From: a virus
DNA length: 33,419 bases
Virus record (IMG/VR): IMGVR_UViG_3300019764_000013
Span: 1-33,419 of that record
Direction: 5' to 3' (one strand)
Within the stretch, counting starts at the first letter, position 1. Every line of letters begins with the position of its first letter. Under the pieces are notes generated by a model. That model saw only the letters and a list, made by a program, of their open reading frames with translations. It did no database searches and was not told the DNA's origin. The position numbers were made by a program, and so were the translations under genes. Below are positions 13,910 through 21,096 of the stretch, piece by piece.

Positions 13910-14260
13910 CTAAAACGGCAAATCGTCGTCACCTTCAGCGACAAACGTTTCCGCGCCGTCTGTTGTTTGTGGTGCCGCTGCATTCAACGGAACAATTTTC
14001 CAAGCGTCCAACGTGTTAAAAACTTTGACTTCGCCTTCCGGGTTGGTCCATTCACGTCCGCGAAGGTTGAAAAATACTTCGACCATGTCGCCGGGTTTAT
14101 GATTATCTAATAAATCGCAACGGTCTTGAACCGATTGAAATTGTATTGTTTGCGGATATTGTCCGGACTGATCCGTCACAACAAATTCACGCAATTTGAA
14201 TTTTTCCGAAACTTGACGCGTTTCGTTTACTGATTTTAATTCCCCTTTTAAAGTGTACAT
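13910..14260 (-). CDS. SSB-like protein, DUF3127 family
   Basis: A 116-residue protein matching the DUF3127 family, which is widespread in Bacteroidota and predicted to bind single-stranded DNA through an OB fold. The start LKGELKSVNETRQVSEKFKL and the following REFVV strand are diagnostic. The C-terminus is a flexible Ala/Thr-rich linker followed by the acidic tip DDDLPF (111-116), which copies the C-terminal peptide that bacterial SSB uses to recruit partner proteins. This strongly suggests it is the phage SSB. It lies 16 bases downstream of the regulator gene and ahead of a terminator-like hairpin, so it should be the most abundant product of this arm. Confidence 0.85.
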   Translation of the reverse strand: MYTLKGELKSVNETRQVSEKFKLREFVVTDQSGQYPQTIQFQSVQDRCDLLDNHKPGDMVEVFFNLRGREWTNPEGEVKVFNTLDAWKIVPLNAAAPQTTDGAETFVAEGDDDLPF

Positions 14261-14276
14261 AATTTATATTTGTTTG

Positions 14277-14570
14277 TTATTTACTCGATTTATTTTCGCA
14301 AAATTTACATTGTGTCGAACACGAATCGCCGTCGGCCATACAATAAAAACCGTTTTCGCGTGGTTCTTTTTCTTTTATTTCCTGGAAAACTTTTTCAATC
14401 GCGAACAATATGTCAACCGTTCCCGGATTTTTATTTTTCCAATTCGCCAAAGTGTCGCGACTTATATCGGCATCAACACAAAGTTTTGAAACGGTGATTC
14501 CGAATTCCTTGCATTTTTGCTTTATTTCTTCGTATAAATTTGTTGATTCTGTGTTTATAATTATCGACAT
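14277..14570 (-). CDS. HTH regulator with C-terminal cysteine cluster
   Basis: A 97-residue protein with a Cro/CI-like helix-turn-helix at about residues 12-62 (CKEFGITVSKLC, then VDADISRDTLANWKN as turn and recognition helix). The C-terminal tail carries C77, C84, C88 and C91, a C-x6-C-x3-C-x2-C arrangement that could bind zinc or an iron-sulfur cluster and so make the regulator respond to metal or redox state. The start is the ATG at 14570; the in-frame TTG at 14600 lies upstream of the promoter -7 element (14596-14589) and would not be transcribed. Its own promoter faces away from the recombination operon promoter, with a 16-bp palindrome between them. It is the likely switch repressor or Cro-like protein. 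Confidence 0.8.
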   Translation of the reverse strand: MSIIINTESTNLYEEIKQKCKEFGITVSKLCVDADISRDTLANWKNKNPGTVDILFAIEKVFQEIKEKEPRENGFYCMADGDSCSTQCKFCENKSSK

Positions 14571-14588
14571 GATTAAAATATTTTTCGT

Positions 14589-14596
14589 CAAATATA
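14589..14596 (-). promoter_or_regulatory. Leftward switch promoter -7 element
   Basis: TATATTTG on the - strand, 18 bases upstream of the ATG of the HTH regulator at 14570. It is the mirror of the + strand element at 14620-14627. Confidence 0.65.
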
Positions 14597-14601
14597 GCAA
14601 T

Positions 14602-14617
14602 TATTAATTAATTAATA
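14602..14617. promoter_or_regulatory. Palindromic operator between divergent promoters
   Basis: TATTAATTAATTAATA is a perfect 16-bp palindrome lying between the two divergent -7 elements, five bases from one and two from the other. This is where the -33 regions of both promoters would lie, so one bound dimer could control both. It is the natural target for the adjacent HTH regulator, though binding is inferred. Confidence 0.6.
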
Positions 14618-14619
14618 GT

Positions 14620-14627
14620 TATATTTG
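14620..14627 (+). promoter_or_regulatory. Rightward switch promoter -7 element
   Basis: TATATTTG on the + strand, 29 bases upstream of the ATG of the RecE-like gene at 14657. It drives the recombination operon. Confidence 0.7.
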
Positions 14628-14656
14628 CCAATAAATAATTAAATAATTTTTAAACC

Positions 14657-15445
14657 ATGAACGAAAACGAACAATATCACGCCGACACGACACGGATTTC
14701 GAAATCCGGTTGCGACCTTATAAACAAAACGCCGGCAAATTATTATTATAAATATTTAGATCCGAATAGAATCGCCGAAGAAAAATCAAAGGCGTTGATA
14801 ATTGGAAGCGCGTTTCATGCTTATATTTTAGAACGTGACGAATTTAATTCAATGTTTTTCACGTTGCCGGATTTTAAAGGAAAAGGATCAAGGGATAAAA
14901 AGGAACAATTTATTTTGAATAATTCAGGACGGACGCCGCTTTCAATTTCTGACTTCCAAACAATTGTCGGAATGGCTGAAGCATTAAAAAGACATAAATT
15001 AGCAAATCAATTGTTGACCGAACACGGATTCGCCGAACGTGTTTTTCATTGGACGGACGAAGAAACGGGCGCACCGTGCAAATGTAAGCCGGACCGATAC
15101 AATTCCGCCCGCAATATTATAATTGATTTAAAATCGACCGAAGACGCTTCCGAAAATGACTTTAAATTTTCAGCAAAGAAACACCGTTATTTCGTCCAAG
15201 ATCCTTTTTATACTGACGGAATGAAGGCGAACGGATTCGACGTCAAAGGCTTCGTCTTTATTAGCGTAGAAAAAAAACCGCCTTATTTAATAAACTGTTT
15301 CACATATGGCGAAGACGAAAAACAATTCGGCCGGGAACAATATCGCGAAAATCTTAAAACATACGTTGAATGTAAAAAAAACAATAAATGGCCAGGGTAC
15401 ACCCAAGAAATTAAGGATTTGGAAATCCCTGGCGTTGGATTATAA
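14657..15445 (+). CDS. RecE-like PD-(D/E)XK exonuclease
   Basis: A 262-residue nuclease of the exodeoxyribonuclease VIII/RecE C-terminal type (PDDEXK_1/DUF3799-like). The conserved histidine is in IGSAFHAYILE (H54). The catalytic core is CKPDRYN with D146 followed by IIIDLKST with D157 and K159, and a downstream YFVQDPFYTDGM contains the Q181 and Y185 typical of the family. It degrades one strand of linear duplex DNA 5'-3' to leave 3' tails for RecT, encoded 546 bases downstream in the same operon. It is the first gene of the rightward arm, with a clear promoter 29 bases upstream. The size agrees with stand-alone phage versions. Confidence 0.9.
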   Translation: MNENEQYHADTTRISKSGCDLINKTPANYYYKYLDPNRIAEEKSKALIIGSAFHAYILERDEFNSMFFTLPDFKGKGSRDKKEQFILNNSGRTPLSISDFQTIVGMAEALKRHKLANQLLTEHGFAERVFHWTDEETGAPCKCKPDRYNSARNIIIDLKSTEDASENDFKFSAKKHRYFVQDPFYTDGMKANGFDVKGFVFISVEKKPPYLINCFTYGEDEKQFGREQYRENLKTYVECKKNNKWPGYTQEIKDLEIPGVGL

Positions 15446-15470
15446 CGGACGAGAATAAACGACTTTAAAA

Positions 15471-15731
15471 ATGGAATACATACCAGAAAGTACACAAAAA
15501 CACATAGACGATTTAGTTAAAACAATAAACAAACTAAATAAAGAAATAAATAAATTAACATCTGAAAATAAAGACCTAAAAGAGCAATTACATATATATG
15601 TTGTTAACGGTATTTTGTGTGAGAATTGCCATCCTAACGAAATAGATATCACTAGATGCCCCAATTGTAACTCAACCGACCACAGAATGCACAAACCATA
15701 TAAATGTCATGACTGCGGCACTGTGTGGTAA
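15471..15731 (+). CDS. Coiled-coil zinc-ribbon protein
   Basis: An 86-residue protein with an N-terminal coiled coil (residues 8-43, leucine/lysine heptads) and a C-terminal metal-binding region with three CxxC pairs: C50/C53, C63/C66 and C79/C82. The last two pairs form a typical rubredoxin-like zinc ribbon (CPNC...CHDC). The coiled coil would make it a dimer. Such proteins bind DNA, RNA or partner proteins. It lies 25 bases after the RecE-like gene and inside the RecE-RecT operon, so it may adapt or regulate the recombinase. No specific family is recognised. Confidence 0.65.
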   Translation: MEYIPESTQKHIDDLVKTINKLNKEINKLTSENKDLKEQLHIYVVNGILCENCHPNEIDITRCPNCNSTDHRMHKPYKCHDCGTVW

Positions 15732-15749
15732 TTACCGATAACACACAAC

Positions 15750-15773
15750 TAAACGCCGTTTTAATGGCGTTTA
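15750..15773 (+). terminator. 8-bp hairpin, attenuator-like
   Basis: TAAACGCC (15750-15757) pairs with GGCGTTTA (15766-15773). It lies just after the zinc-ribbon gene and before the next start, without a strong T-run. It could be a weak attenuator within the operon, and it favours the downstream start at 15803. Confidence 0.5.
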
Positions 15774-15802
15774 AATGTAGTTATAAAATAATTATTAAAC
15801 AA

Positions 15803-15994
15803 ATGGCAATAACACGAAAAGGACTTGATAAAAAATTAAATTTTGGAAAACATTCCAAAAAAACCGCCCGCGAAATAATAGACGCCGGCAATTACGAATA
15901 TATTGAATTTTTATTCGACAAACGGATTTGTTTTTTTACTCCGGAAACGTATAAATATATAGAAAATTATAAATTAAAAATCAAAAATAAATGA
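15803..15994 (+). CDS. Exonuclease X C-terminal-like small protein
   Basis: A 63-residue protein with the pattern LNFGKHSKKTAREIIDAGNYEYIEFL (split over residues 12-37). This resembles the small C-terminal domain of exodeoxyribonuclease X (Exodeox_X_C), a fold that also occurs alone in phages, where it is thought to bind single-stranded DNA. No nuclease residues are present. The start at ATG 15803 is preferred because a hairpin lies upstream; an in-frame ATG at 15764 is inside that hairpin. Its stop overlaps the start of RecT (ATGA), indicating coupled translation and a probable auxiliary role with RecT. Confidence 0.65.
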   Translation: MAITRKGLDKKLNFGKHSKKTAREIIDAGNYEYIEFLFDKRICFFTPETYKYIENYKLKIKNK

Positions 15995-16806
15995 ATGAAT
16001 TAACAATCAAAGATTATTTTAATCAAAACGAAATTAAAACGAAATTTGCCGAACTTTTGGGCGATAAATCAACGAATTTTGTGACTTCGCTTCAACACTC
16101 AATCGGACAAAATCCGGCTTTAATGAAATGTGATCCCGAATCAATTTTCAACGCTGCGGCAACTGCTGCGGTTTTAGATATGCCAATTAATTCAAATTTA
16201 GGCGAAGCCTATATTTTGCCGTATGGTAAAAAAGCGCAATTCCAAATCGGATATAAAGGATTTATTCAATTGGCTATTCGTTCGGGACAATATTCGACAA
16301 TTGGCGCAACTCCAATATATGAAGGCCAAATCGTAAAAAACAACCCATTGACCGGCTACGTTTTCGACTTCAGCAAACCAAACGACGGAAAACCGGTTGG
16401 ATTTGCGGCGTCGTTTACATTGAAAAACGGATTCGACAAAACGATTTTCATGACATACAACGAAGTTGTTTCACACGCGAAAAAATATTCGAAGACGTTT
16501 AATAAAAAAAATAAATTTGGAAAATTGTTTGATTCACCGTGGAACAACGCCGAAGGTTTCGAAGCTATGGCGGTTAAAACAGTATTAAAAAAACTAATTA
16601 ACCAATATGGACCGAAATCGCTTGAAATGCAAACGGCCGTCGCGGCTGATCAATCTGTCGTGAATGATTACGAAAAAAACGATTTTGTTTATCCGGACAA
16701 TGAAAAAACGTCAGAAGCTGAAGGACTAAACGAACAATTTTCAACAACCGCCGAAGTTGTTGAACCAATAGTCGAAGGAAATGAAGAAAATGACGATATA
16801 ATGTAA
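15991..16806 (+). CDS. recT: RecT single-strand annealing protein
   Basis: A 271-residue RecT-family recombinase. Recognisable blocks are FVTSLQHSIGQNPALMKCDPES (split over residues 30-50), the AAATAAVLDMPINSNLGEAYILPYGKKAQFQIGYKG region (54-90), and PWNNAEGFEAMAVKTVLKKL (about 180-199). These match the conserved RecT core that anneals complementary single strands produced by a RecE-type exonuclease. The C-terminal 50 residues are an acidic, disordered tail as in other members. It is co-transcribed with the RecE-like nuclease and overlaps the upstream small gene by four bases. A long hairpin follows the stop codon. Confidence 0.95.
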   Translation: MNELTIKDYFNQNEIKTKFAELLGDKSTNFVTSLQHSIGQNPALMKCDPESIFNAAATAAVLDMPINSNLGEAYILPYGKKAQFQIGYKGFIQLAIRSGQYSTIGATPIYEGQIVKNNPLTGYVFDFSKPNDGKPVGFAASFTLKNGFDKTIFMTYNEVVSHAKKYSKTFNKKNKFGKLFDSPWNNAEGFEAMAVKTVLKKLINQYGPKSLEMQTAVAADQSVVNDYEKNDFVYPDNEKTSEAEGLNEQFSTTAEVVEPIVEGNEENDDIM

Positions 16807-16812
16807 AAAAAT

Positions 16813-16840
16813 ATGGTGGCGACATTCGTGTCGCTGCCAT
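16813..16840 (+). terminator. 12-bp hairpin with TTCG loop after recT
   Basis: ATGGTGGCGACA (16813-16824) pairs with TGTCGCTGCCAT (16829-16840), with two G-T wobbles and a TTCG tetraloop. It lies seven bases after the recT stop codon. There is no T-run, so it may stabilise the mRNA 3' end or partially terminate before the next small gene at 16853. Confidence 0.6.
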
Positions 16841-16852
16841 TATATGTAAATC

Positions 16853-17098
16853 ATGAAAAAACCAACGATTCCGATTTTACTTGTTAATGTGACATTGAGA
16901 TTTCCAACCAGGAATCCGAAAAAATTCACGTTCAAACGTTTTGAAAAATGCGTGACCAAAGGAAAAACACCCGACCAGGCGTTTAAATTTTTAAGATTAA
17001 GCAATAAGAAAAACGGCCACGTTGACAAATCAAAATGCGACATTTATTGTATTGAACCGCTGAAGGTTGTCGGAAAAACGTCAGTCGTTGACAATTGA
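16853..17098 (+). CDS. Small basic hypothetical protein (81 aa)
   Basis: An 81-residue lysine-rich protein without signal peptide or membrane segment. The pattern resembles a small alpha/beta fold (TIPILLVNVTLRF strand, RFEKCVTKGKTPDQAFKFLRL helix). I do not recognise the family. It is the last gene of the rightward arm. Its 3' end overlaps the convergent amidase gene by 18 bases, so the two transcripts run into each other. Confidence 0.6.
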   Translation: MKKPTIPILLVNVTLRFPTRNPKKFTFKRFEKCVTKGKTPDQAFKFLRLSNKKNGHVDKSKCDIYCIEPLKVVGKTSVVDN

Positions 17099-17656
17099 TT
17101 CAATCCCGGTAAAAATCGCGCGGGCGATTCTGTATTCATTTTTTAATAAAAATTGACATTCCTTTTCATTTGTCATGAATCCGCATTCAATTAACACGGC
17201 CGGACAATGTGTTCGTTTCAACATATAAAACCCGGCTTCCTTTATTCCACGATCGCGAATTTCTTTTATTAATGTTATATATTTAGAATGAATTATTTTC
17301 GCGTATTCGTCCGATTTTGTTTCGCCTTTTGACGTAAAAATTTCAAATCCGTTCGCCGATTCGTTTGAATGCCCGTTTGCGTGAATTGATACCAATATCG
17401 CGTCAGGGTGTTTTTTATAAATTTTATTTACACGTTTCACACGTTCCGACAAAGAAACGTCACGTTCTTCAGGAACTAAAATTTCGAAATCAATATCCGC
17501 CCAATCTAACAAACGCGATAATTTGGCAACAATTCCACGATTGAACACACCTTCAAATAATTGTGAACCGTCCGGCCATTTCGGCGACCGTTTTCCCTTT
17601 GTTTGGTATGTGTTGTTTAGCATTCCGCCGTGTCCGTTGTCTAAAATTATAAACAT
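17081..17656 (-). CDS. N-acetylmuramoyl-L-alanine amidase (endolysin)
   Basis: A 191-residue Amidase_3-type zinc hydrolase that cuts the bond between MurNAc and L-alanine in peptidoglycan. Zinc ligands and catalytic residues are visible: H9 in LDNGHGG, E35 in LFEG, H92 in SIHANG, and E157 in LIECGFMTN. There is no signal peptide and no separate cell-wall-binding domain, so release depends on the holin encoded upstream in the same operon. The length equals that of a bare catalytic domain. It lies two bases after the anchored coiled-coil gene and overlaps the convergent small gene by 18 bases. Confidence 0.95.
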   Translation of the reverse strand: MFIILDNGHGGMLNNTYQTKGKRSPKWPDGSQLFEGVFNRGIVAKLSRLLDWADIDFEILVPEERDVSLSERVKRVNKIYKKHPDAILVSIHANGHSNESANGFEIFTSKGETKSDEYAKIIHSKYITLIKEIRDRGIKEAGFYMLKRTHCPAVLIECGFMTNEKECQFLLKNEYRIARAIFTGIESIVND

Positions 17657-17658
17657 AA

Positions 17659-18153
17659 TTATTTTAAAATTAAAATTCCGCCCAACGCTGAATTAATTAT
17701 CATTGAAATATTTCGTTGCCTTTTAACGTCCTTGATTTCTTTGTCTTTTATTTGGATAATCGTGTCTTTTGAATCTATAATATAACGTTGTGCAATTATG
17801 ATCGAATCTTGCCCGACAATAACGTTTTTAAGATGTGAATTTTCAACGTTTAACGTGTTAATGATAGTATCTTGAATTTGAACAATTTGAAACGTGTCGC
17901 GCTGCGATTTAACTTTGTCCAATTCATGAAATAAACTATCAAACAAAACACGGGTTTCGGCTGCTGAATTTTTTTCGCGAATCACCGTTTTTTCATTATT
18001 GAAAATAATCGTGTCTTTTTCAATTATCCGCGTTTCAATTTCGTTGATTGTTGGTTGTGGAAAAACGGGTGTTTCGTTACCTCTAAAAATTAATAGGTAA
18101 AAAACACCAATAAACCCGGCAAAAATTAATATATCTTTAATTTTTAGATTCAT
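17659..18153 (-). CDS. Membrane-anchored coiled-coil lysis protein
   Basis: A 164-residue protein with an N-terminal transmembrane segment (about residues 8-24, ILIFAGFIGVFYLLIF) and a long helical region (about 38-140) with repeated DTII/DTI motifs and coiled-coil character. A C-terminal hydrophobic stretch (IINSALGGILIL, 151-163) follows. In Bacteroidota phages proteins of this form sit between holin and endolysin and may act like the inner-membrane spanin Rz. No Rz1-type lipoprotein is encoded inside or beside it, so the outer-membrane partner, if any, is not obvious. The start overlaps the holin stop region by 17 bases. Confidence 0.65.
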   Translation of the reverse strand: MNLKIKDILIFAGFIGVFYLLIFRGNETPVFPQPTINEIETRIIEKDTIIFNNEKTVIREKNSAAETRVLFDSLFHELDKVKSQRDTFQIVQIQDTIINTLNVENSHLKNVIVGQDSIIIAQRYIIDSKDTIIQIKDKEIKDVKRQRNISMIINSALGGILILK

Positions 18154-18652
18154 TATTAAATTTTTTAGCTGAAAAAATTAGTCTTTTTATGGATTTTATT
18201 TTCGTTGTAAAAATTGTTTTTAATCTTTTACCTTTCACCAAATAATATTTTTCGTCGAATGAATCAAATTCAATCAATAAAAAAATTAATCCGATTAATT
18301 TAGTTGTAACGAATTCAATCGGAAAACTTTCAAAAATCCAATTTACAACGTCATTTAAAATATATTTATCTAAAACAAACAATAAAATGATTGAGGTTTG
18401 ATATGTAATCATTTTCGAAACTAATCCCGTGCGGGTTTTTTTTGAAGTGACTTCCAACCGAACGTCCTTGTTGTCGCGTTGTGCTAATTTCTTAGCGCAC
18501 CACCTACCGGCTAAAGTGTCGAATATTATCGCCGAACCGATTAAAACTATTAGTATATGTATTGGCGCTAAATAAATAAAAAAAACCGTTAGAACTGAAA
18601 AAATTTTGGTTTTTGTTGCGGTCGCTGCTGCTGAAATCGTTGTGCTTGTCAT
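18137..18652 (-). CDS. Putative phage holin
   Basis: A 171-residue protein with hydrophobic segments at about 18-46, 86-104 and 112-128, and basic ends, matching the Bacteroidota phage holin family that resembles Phage_holin_4. It forms holes in the inner membrane at the end of infection so that the amidase reaches the cell wall. It is first in the lysis operon (holin, anchored coiled-coil protein, amidase). The ATG is seven bases after a perfect -7 element (18667-18660), so its mRNA may be leaderless or nearly so. Confidence 0.75.
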   Translation of the reverse strand: MTSTTISAAATATKTKIFSVLTVFFIYLAPIHILIVLIGSAIIFDTLAGRWCAKKLAQRDNKDVRLEVTSKKTRTGLVSKMITYQTSIILLFVLDKYILNDVVNWIFESFPIEFVTTKLIGLIFLLIEFDSFDEKYYLVKGKRLKTIFTTKIKSIKRLIFSAKKFNNESKN

Positions 18653-18659
18653 AGTTTAG

Positions 18660-18667
18660 CAAATATA
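18660..18667 (-). promoter_or_regulatory. Lysis operon -7 element
   Basis: An exact TATATTTG on the - strand, seven bases from the holin ATG. Such proximity predicts a very short or absent 5' leader. Confidence 0.6.
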
Positions 18668-18679
18668 GTAAATTATTTT

Positions 18680-18937
18680 TTAATTTTGCGGTGTAAATTG
18701 TGACAAAACTTCATGTTCTGAAATATATTCCAAAATTGCTTCCATGTTCAAACTGCCAGGGTTTGGGTTAACCGCTTCAAAACTACGTGAGTGAGGGAAC
18801 TTTGTTTCCCAAAAATGAATCTCAATTAAAAAACGATTTGTTTTTAAATTATAAAAAACCGTTTGTATTTCCATTTTAGGCGATTCTAAAATCAAACCCG
18901 CTTCAATTTCTATTGTTCCAATATATTCAAATATCAT
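18680..18937 (-). CDS. Hypothetical protein (85 aa)
   Basis: An 85-residue acidic protein with a beta-rich first half (IGTIEIEAGLILES, VFYNLKTNRFLIEIHFWE) and a helical end. I do not recognise it. It lies between the tail-terminator/adhesin gene and the lysis operon, 20 bases after the former, and is probably co-transcribed with the virion genes. It could be a chaperone or minor component for the adhesin. Confidence 0.55.
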   Translation of the reverse strand: MIFEYIGTIEIEAGLILESPKMEIQTVFYNLKTNRFLIEIHFWETKFPHSRSFEAVNPNPGSLNMEAILEYISEHEVLSQFTPQN

Positions 18938-18957
18938 TTTTTTTTATTTTTTTTTAA

Positions 18958-20703
18958 TTAATATAGCGGCCAACCTTCGAACGTTCTACATGGTACATAA
19001 AAACGTCCGGTCGCGGTCAATTGCAACCTTGACCACGGCTGCGGGTCATGTACTAACGACATACTAATCAATGTAATTGTACCGACTGGATTTGTTAGAA
19101 ATGCGCTACTTGTTAAATTACTGCCTGGCAAAAAGAATGGAGCTTGTCGCCAAACGTTATATAAAGAATTTTTAATTGTTCCATTTACAAACGTTGTGAC
19201 CATTTCTTCCTCACTCATTGCAAACCAATTTCCGGTATATCCGGCAATTGCTTCAGTCGTCCACATATCGGAATAAAAATTGGCCGGGGATTTTCCGCCG
19301 CCGGTTTCCAATGTGTTACGATAAGCAATCATTATTCCCGTTAATCTGTCAATCATTACACGATCGCCGTCTTTTGTCATGACGTCTATTTCGTTTGAAA
19401 TATTCCCGTCTTTATCTTTATACACAGTTGTTGCATCGTCATTCTCCCTATAAGTATAACCACCATTAATTCCGACAAACCTATATAAATGTTCTGTAAT
19501 TCCGGTTATTTCTGAATCATCATGAAGTATTTTCCACGGCGTTGTCGGGTCCAAAGATTGAACAAAATTATTTGTTGTTAATGTTGGAATGTGTCCGTTT
19601 GATTGCCTCCATCCGGCATCATATAAAGCGTAAGAAATTTCAGTCGAAGACGGTGGACGTAAAAATGTTACTTTTTTAACTCCCGGAACTTCAATTCGTA
19701 ATTCGTCAACCGTGTCAACAATTGGCGTTCCTACCTGGACCGGTGTTCCTTCGTCAGTCTGAACAATTATATTTTTCGAACCTTCAGCCAATACACCCGA
19801 AACACTTGAACCGTTGAATGTGTTTGAACTATCAATCAAAGTTCGTTCATTTATTCCACCGCTTGAAATTATATCGGTGTGTAAAATATCACCGTTCGAA
19901 TTTTTCAATATCTCTGTTGCGTCTGCGCATACTCCAAGCGGAACAACATATTTCGAACCATCCCAAACACCCGGCGCAATGTCGCCGTTTGTATATACAA
20001 CCGGAATGTCTACCGTTGCGCCGCTTTCAGCATCAACAATTTTAGTTCCATTCAATAAAATTTCAACGTCCGCACAAACCGGCGGAACCGGTGGCAACGT
20101 GTAATTTCCGTATGTGTAGCCTAAATCGGTTAAATCCAAAAGTGCTTGCGTTGAATATCCGTCAATCATTACGGGATCCGATGCCGTGTTTTTGTCAGGC
20201 GCTCGAACAATGAATTCAATTCGCCCCATAACAACCGAAGACGCATCCTTCGCGTTTTTTGGTTGTGCGATTTTAATGTCTTTTATCTCAGTATGTTCAA
20301 TAAATGGCGCAGCAAAACCTAAAGTTCTATATTTATGATGCGATAAAATTCCATAAATAACACCGATTAATCTTTGAAGCTTAATCGTTGCCGTTTTATC
20401 GGCTTGTTTTTCCGAATCTGTTGATTTAGCTTTTTCATAACAATCAATTAAAAACGTCATATTTCCGTCAGTCGAAGAAGCCGTTTTCAATCCTGGCGCT
20501 AAATCACTAAATCCAATAATCACGACCGGGACTTCTTCGTCGCCTACCGGTTTAAATCGCTCGACAAAAACTTCAGCGTTTAAATTAGAATCCGAATTCA
20601 ATGTCGCTTGTGACGGAAGTTCATCCGCTAAAATTGCGCCGATTTGGTGTCGAATCAATTCGAATGCCCTGGATCCGATTGGCGTTGTTATCTGTGCGGC
20701 CAT
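18958..20703 (-). CDS. Tail-terminator-like domain fused to Lcl/DUF1566-like adhesin
   Basis: A 581-residue virion protein in three parts. Residues 1-200 look like a phage tail-terminator/gp37-like domain: an N-terminal helix, then alternating strands with a helix at about 105-125. Residues about 210-335 are beta-sandwich-like spacer modules with repeated CAD starts (CADVEILLNG, CADATEILKN) seen in Bacteroidota phage fibres. The C-terminal part (about 360-581) has the signature of DUF1566/Lcl domains: IDRLTGIMIAY, GNWFAMSEEEM, LTSSAFL, and the end RLQLTATGRFYVPCRTF. Lcl domains are C-type-lectin-like and bind host surface glycans. It probably sits at a tail interface and exposes a receptor-binding head. 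The fusion is unusual; domain limits are approximate. Confidence 0.65.
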   Translation of the reverse strand: MAAQITTPIGSRAFELIRHQIGAILADELPSQATLNSDSNLNAEVFVERFKPVGDEEVPVVIIGFSDLAPGLKTASSTDGNMTFLIDCYEKAKSTDSEKQADKTATIKLQRLIGVIYGILSHHKYRTLGFAAPFIEHTEIKDIKIAQPKNAKDASSVVMGRIEFIVRAPDKNTASDPVMIDGYSTQALLDLTDLGYTYGNYTLPPVPPVCADVEILLNGTKIVDAESGATVDIPVVYTNGDIAPGVWDGSKYVVPLGVCADATEILKNSNGDILHTDIISSGGINERTLIDSSNTFNGSSVSGVLAEGSKNIIVQTDEGTPVQVGTPIVDTVDELRIEVPGVKKVTFLRPPSSTEISYALYDAGWRQSNGHIPTLTTNNFVQSLDPTTPWKILHDDSEITGITEHLYRFVGINGGYTYRENDDATTVYKDKDGNISNEIDVMTKDGDRVMIDRLTGIMIAYRNTLETGGGKSPANFYSDMWTTEAIAGYTGNWFAMSEEEMVTTFVNGTIKNSLYNVWRQAPFFLPGSNLTSSAFLTNPVGTITLISMSLVHDPQPWSRLQLTATGRFYVPCRTFEGWPLY

Positions 20704-20706
20704 AAT

Positions 20707-21084
20707 TTATTCAAAATCATTTAAAATTAATACTATCAAACCCAACGTTTCGTCAGGATAATTTTCAGAAACTAAATATTCTTTTATGTTTCCGGTCGAA
20801 TCCTTCAACGCGACACGGTGATTTTTCAACGTGCATTCGTCGGAACCGTCGCGCGTGATATATCCTTCAGCATTCAACAAAGGTTCGGAAACTGCAATCG
20901 ACGCAATTTTCGAGTTTACACGCTCGCCCGTGTCAAAATCAAACCCGGTATTGTGTTTAGTGTGTATCACGTTAACCGTTGCCGTTTCATTCGTTGGCGA
21001 CGTAAACAAACACGAAATCGCAAAATCGTTTCCGTTGCTTGTTATCTGTTGCGCGTCTGCGATTGCTTTGTCAAATAAACCCAT
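20707..21084 (-). CDS. Head-tail connector-like protein
   Basis: A 125-residue protein, mostly beta-strand after an N-terminal helix (MGLFDKAIADAQQIT). The position (after the capsid genes, before the tail-terminator-like gene) and size fit a head-completion protein comparable to lambda gpFII. A C-terminal segment with YLVSENYPDETLGLIVL is typical of such small barrels. Assignment rests on order more than sequence. The ATG lies four bases after a perfect -7 element at 21096-21089. Confidence 0.55.
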   Translation of the reverse strand: MGLFDKAIADAQQITSNGNDFAISCLFTSPTNETATVNVIHTKHNTGFDFDTGERVNSKIASIAVSEPLLNAEGYITRDGSDECTLKNHRVALKDSTGNIKEYLVSENYPDETLGLIVLILNDFE

Positions 21085-21088
21085 GTTT

Positions 21089-21096
21089 CAAATATA
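21089..21096 (-). promoter_or_regulatory. -7 promoter element TATATTTG
   Basis: An exact element on the - strand in the 12-base gap between two virion genes, four bases before the ATG at 21084. It predicts a leaderless internal transcript. Confidence 0.5.

Noticed and set aside
19200-20100. Diversity-generating retroelement acting on the Lcl-like domain
   Set aside because: No reverse transcriptase and no template repeat is visible in the window; the C-terminal domain alone is insufficient evidence.
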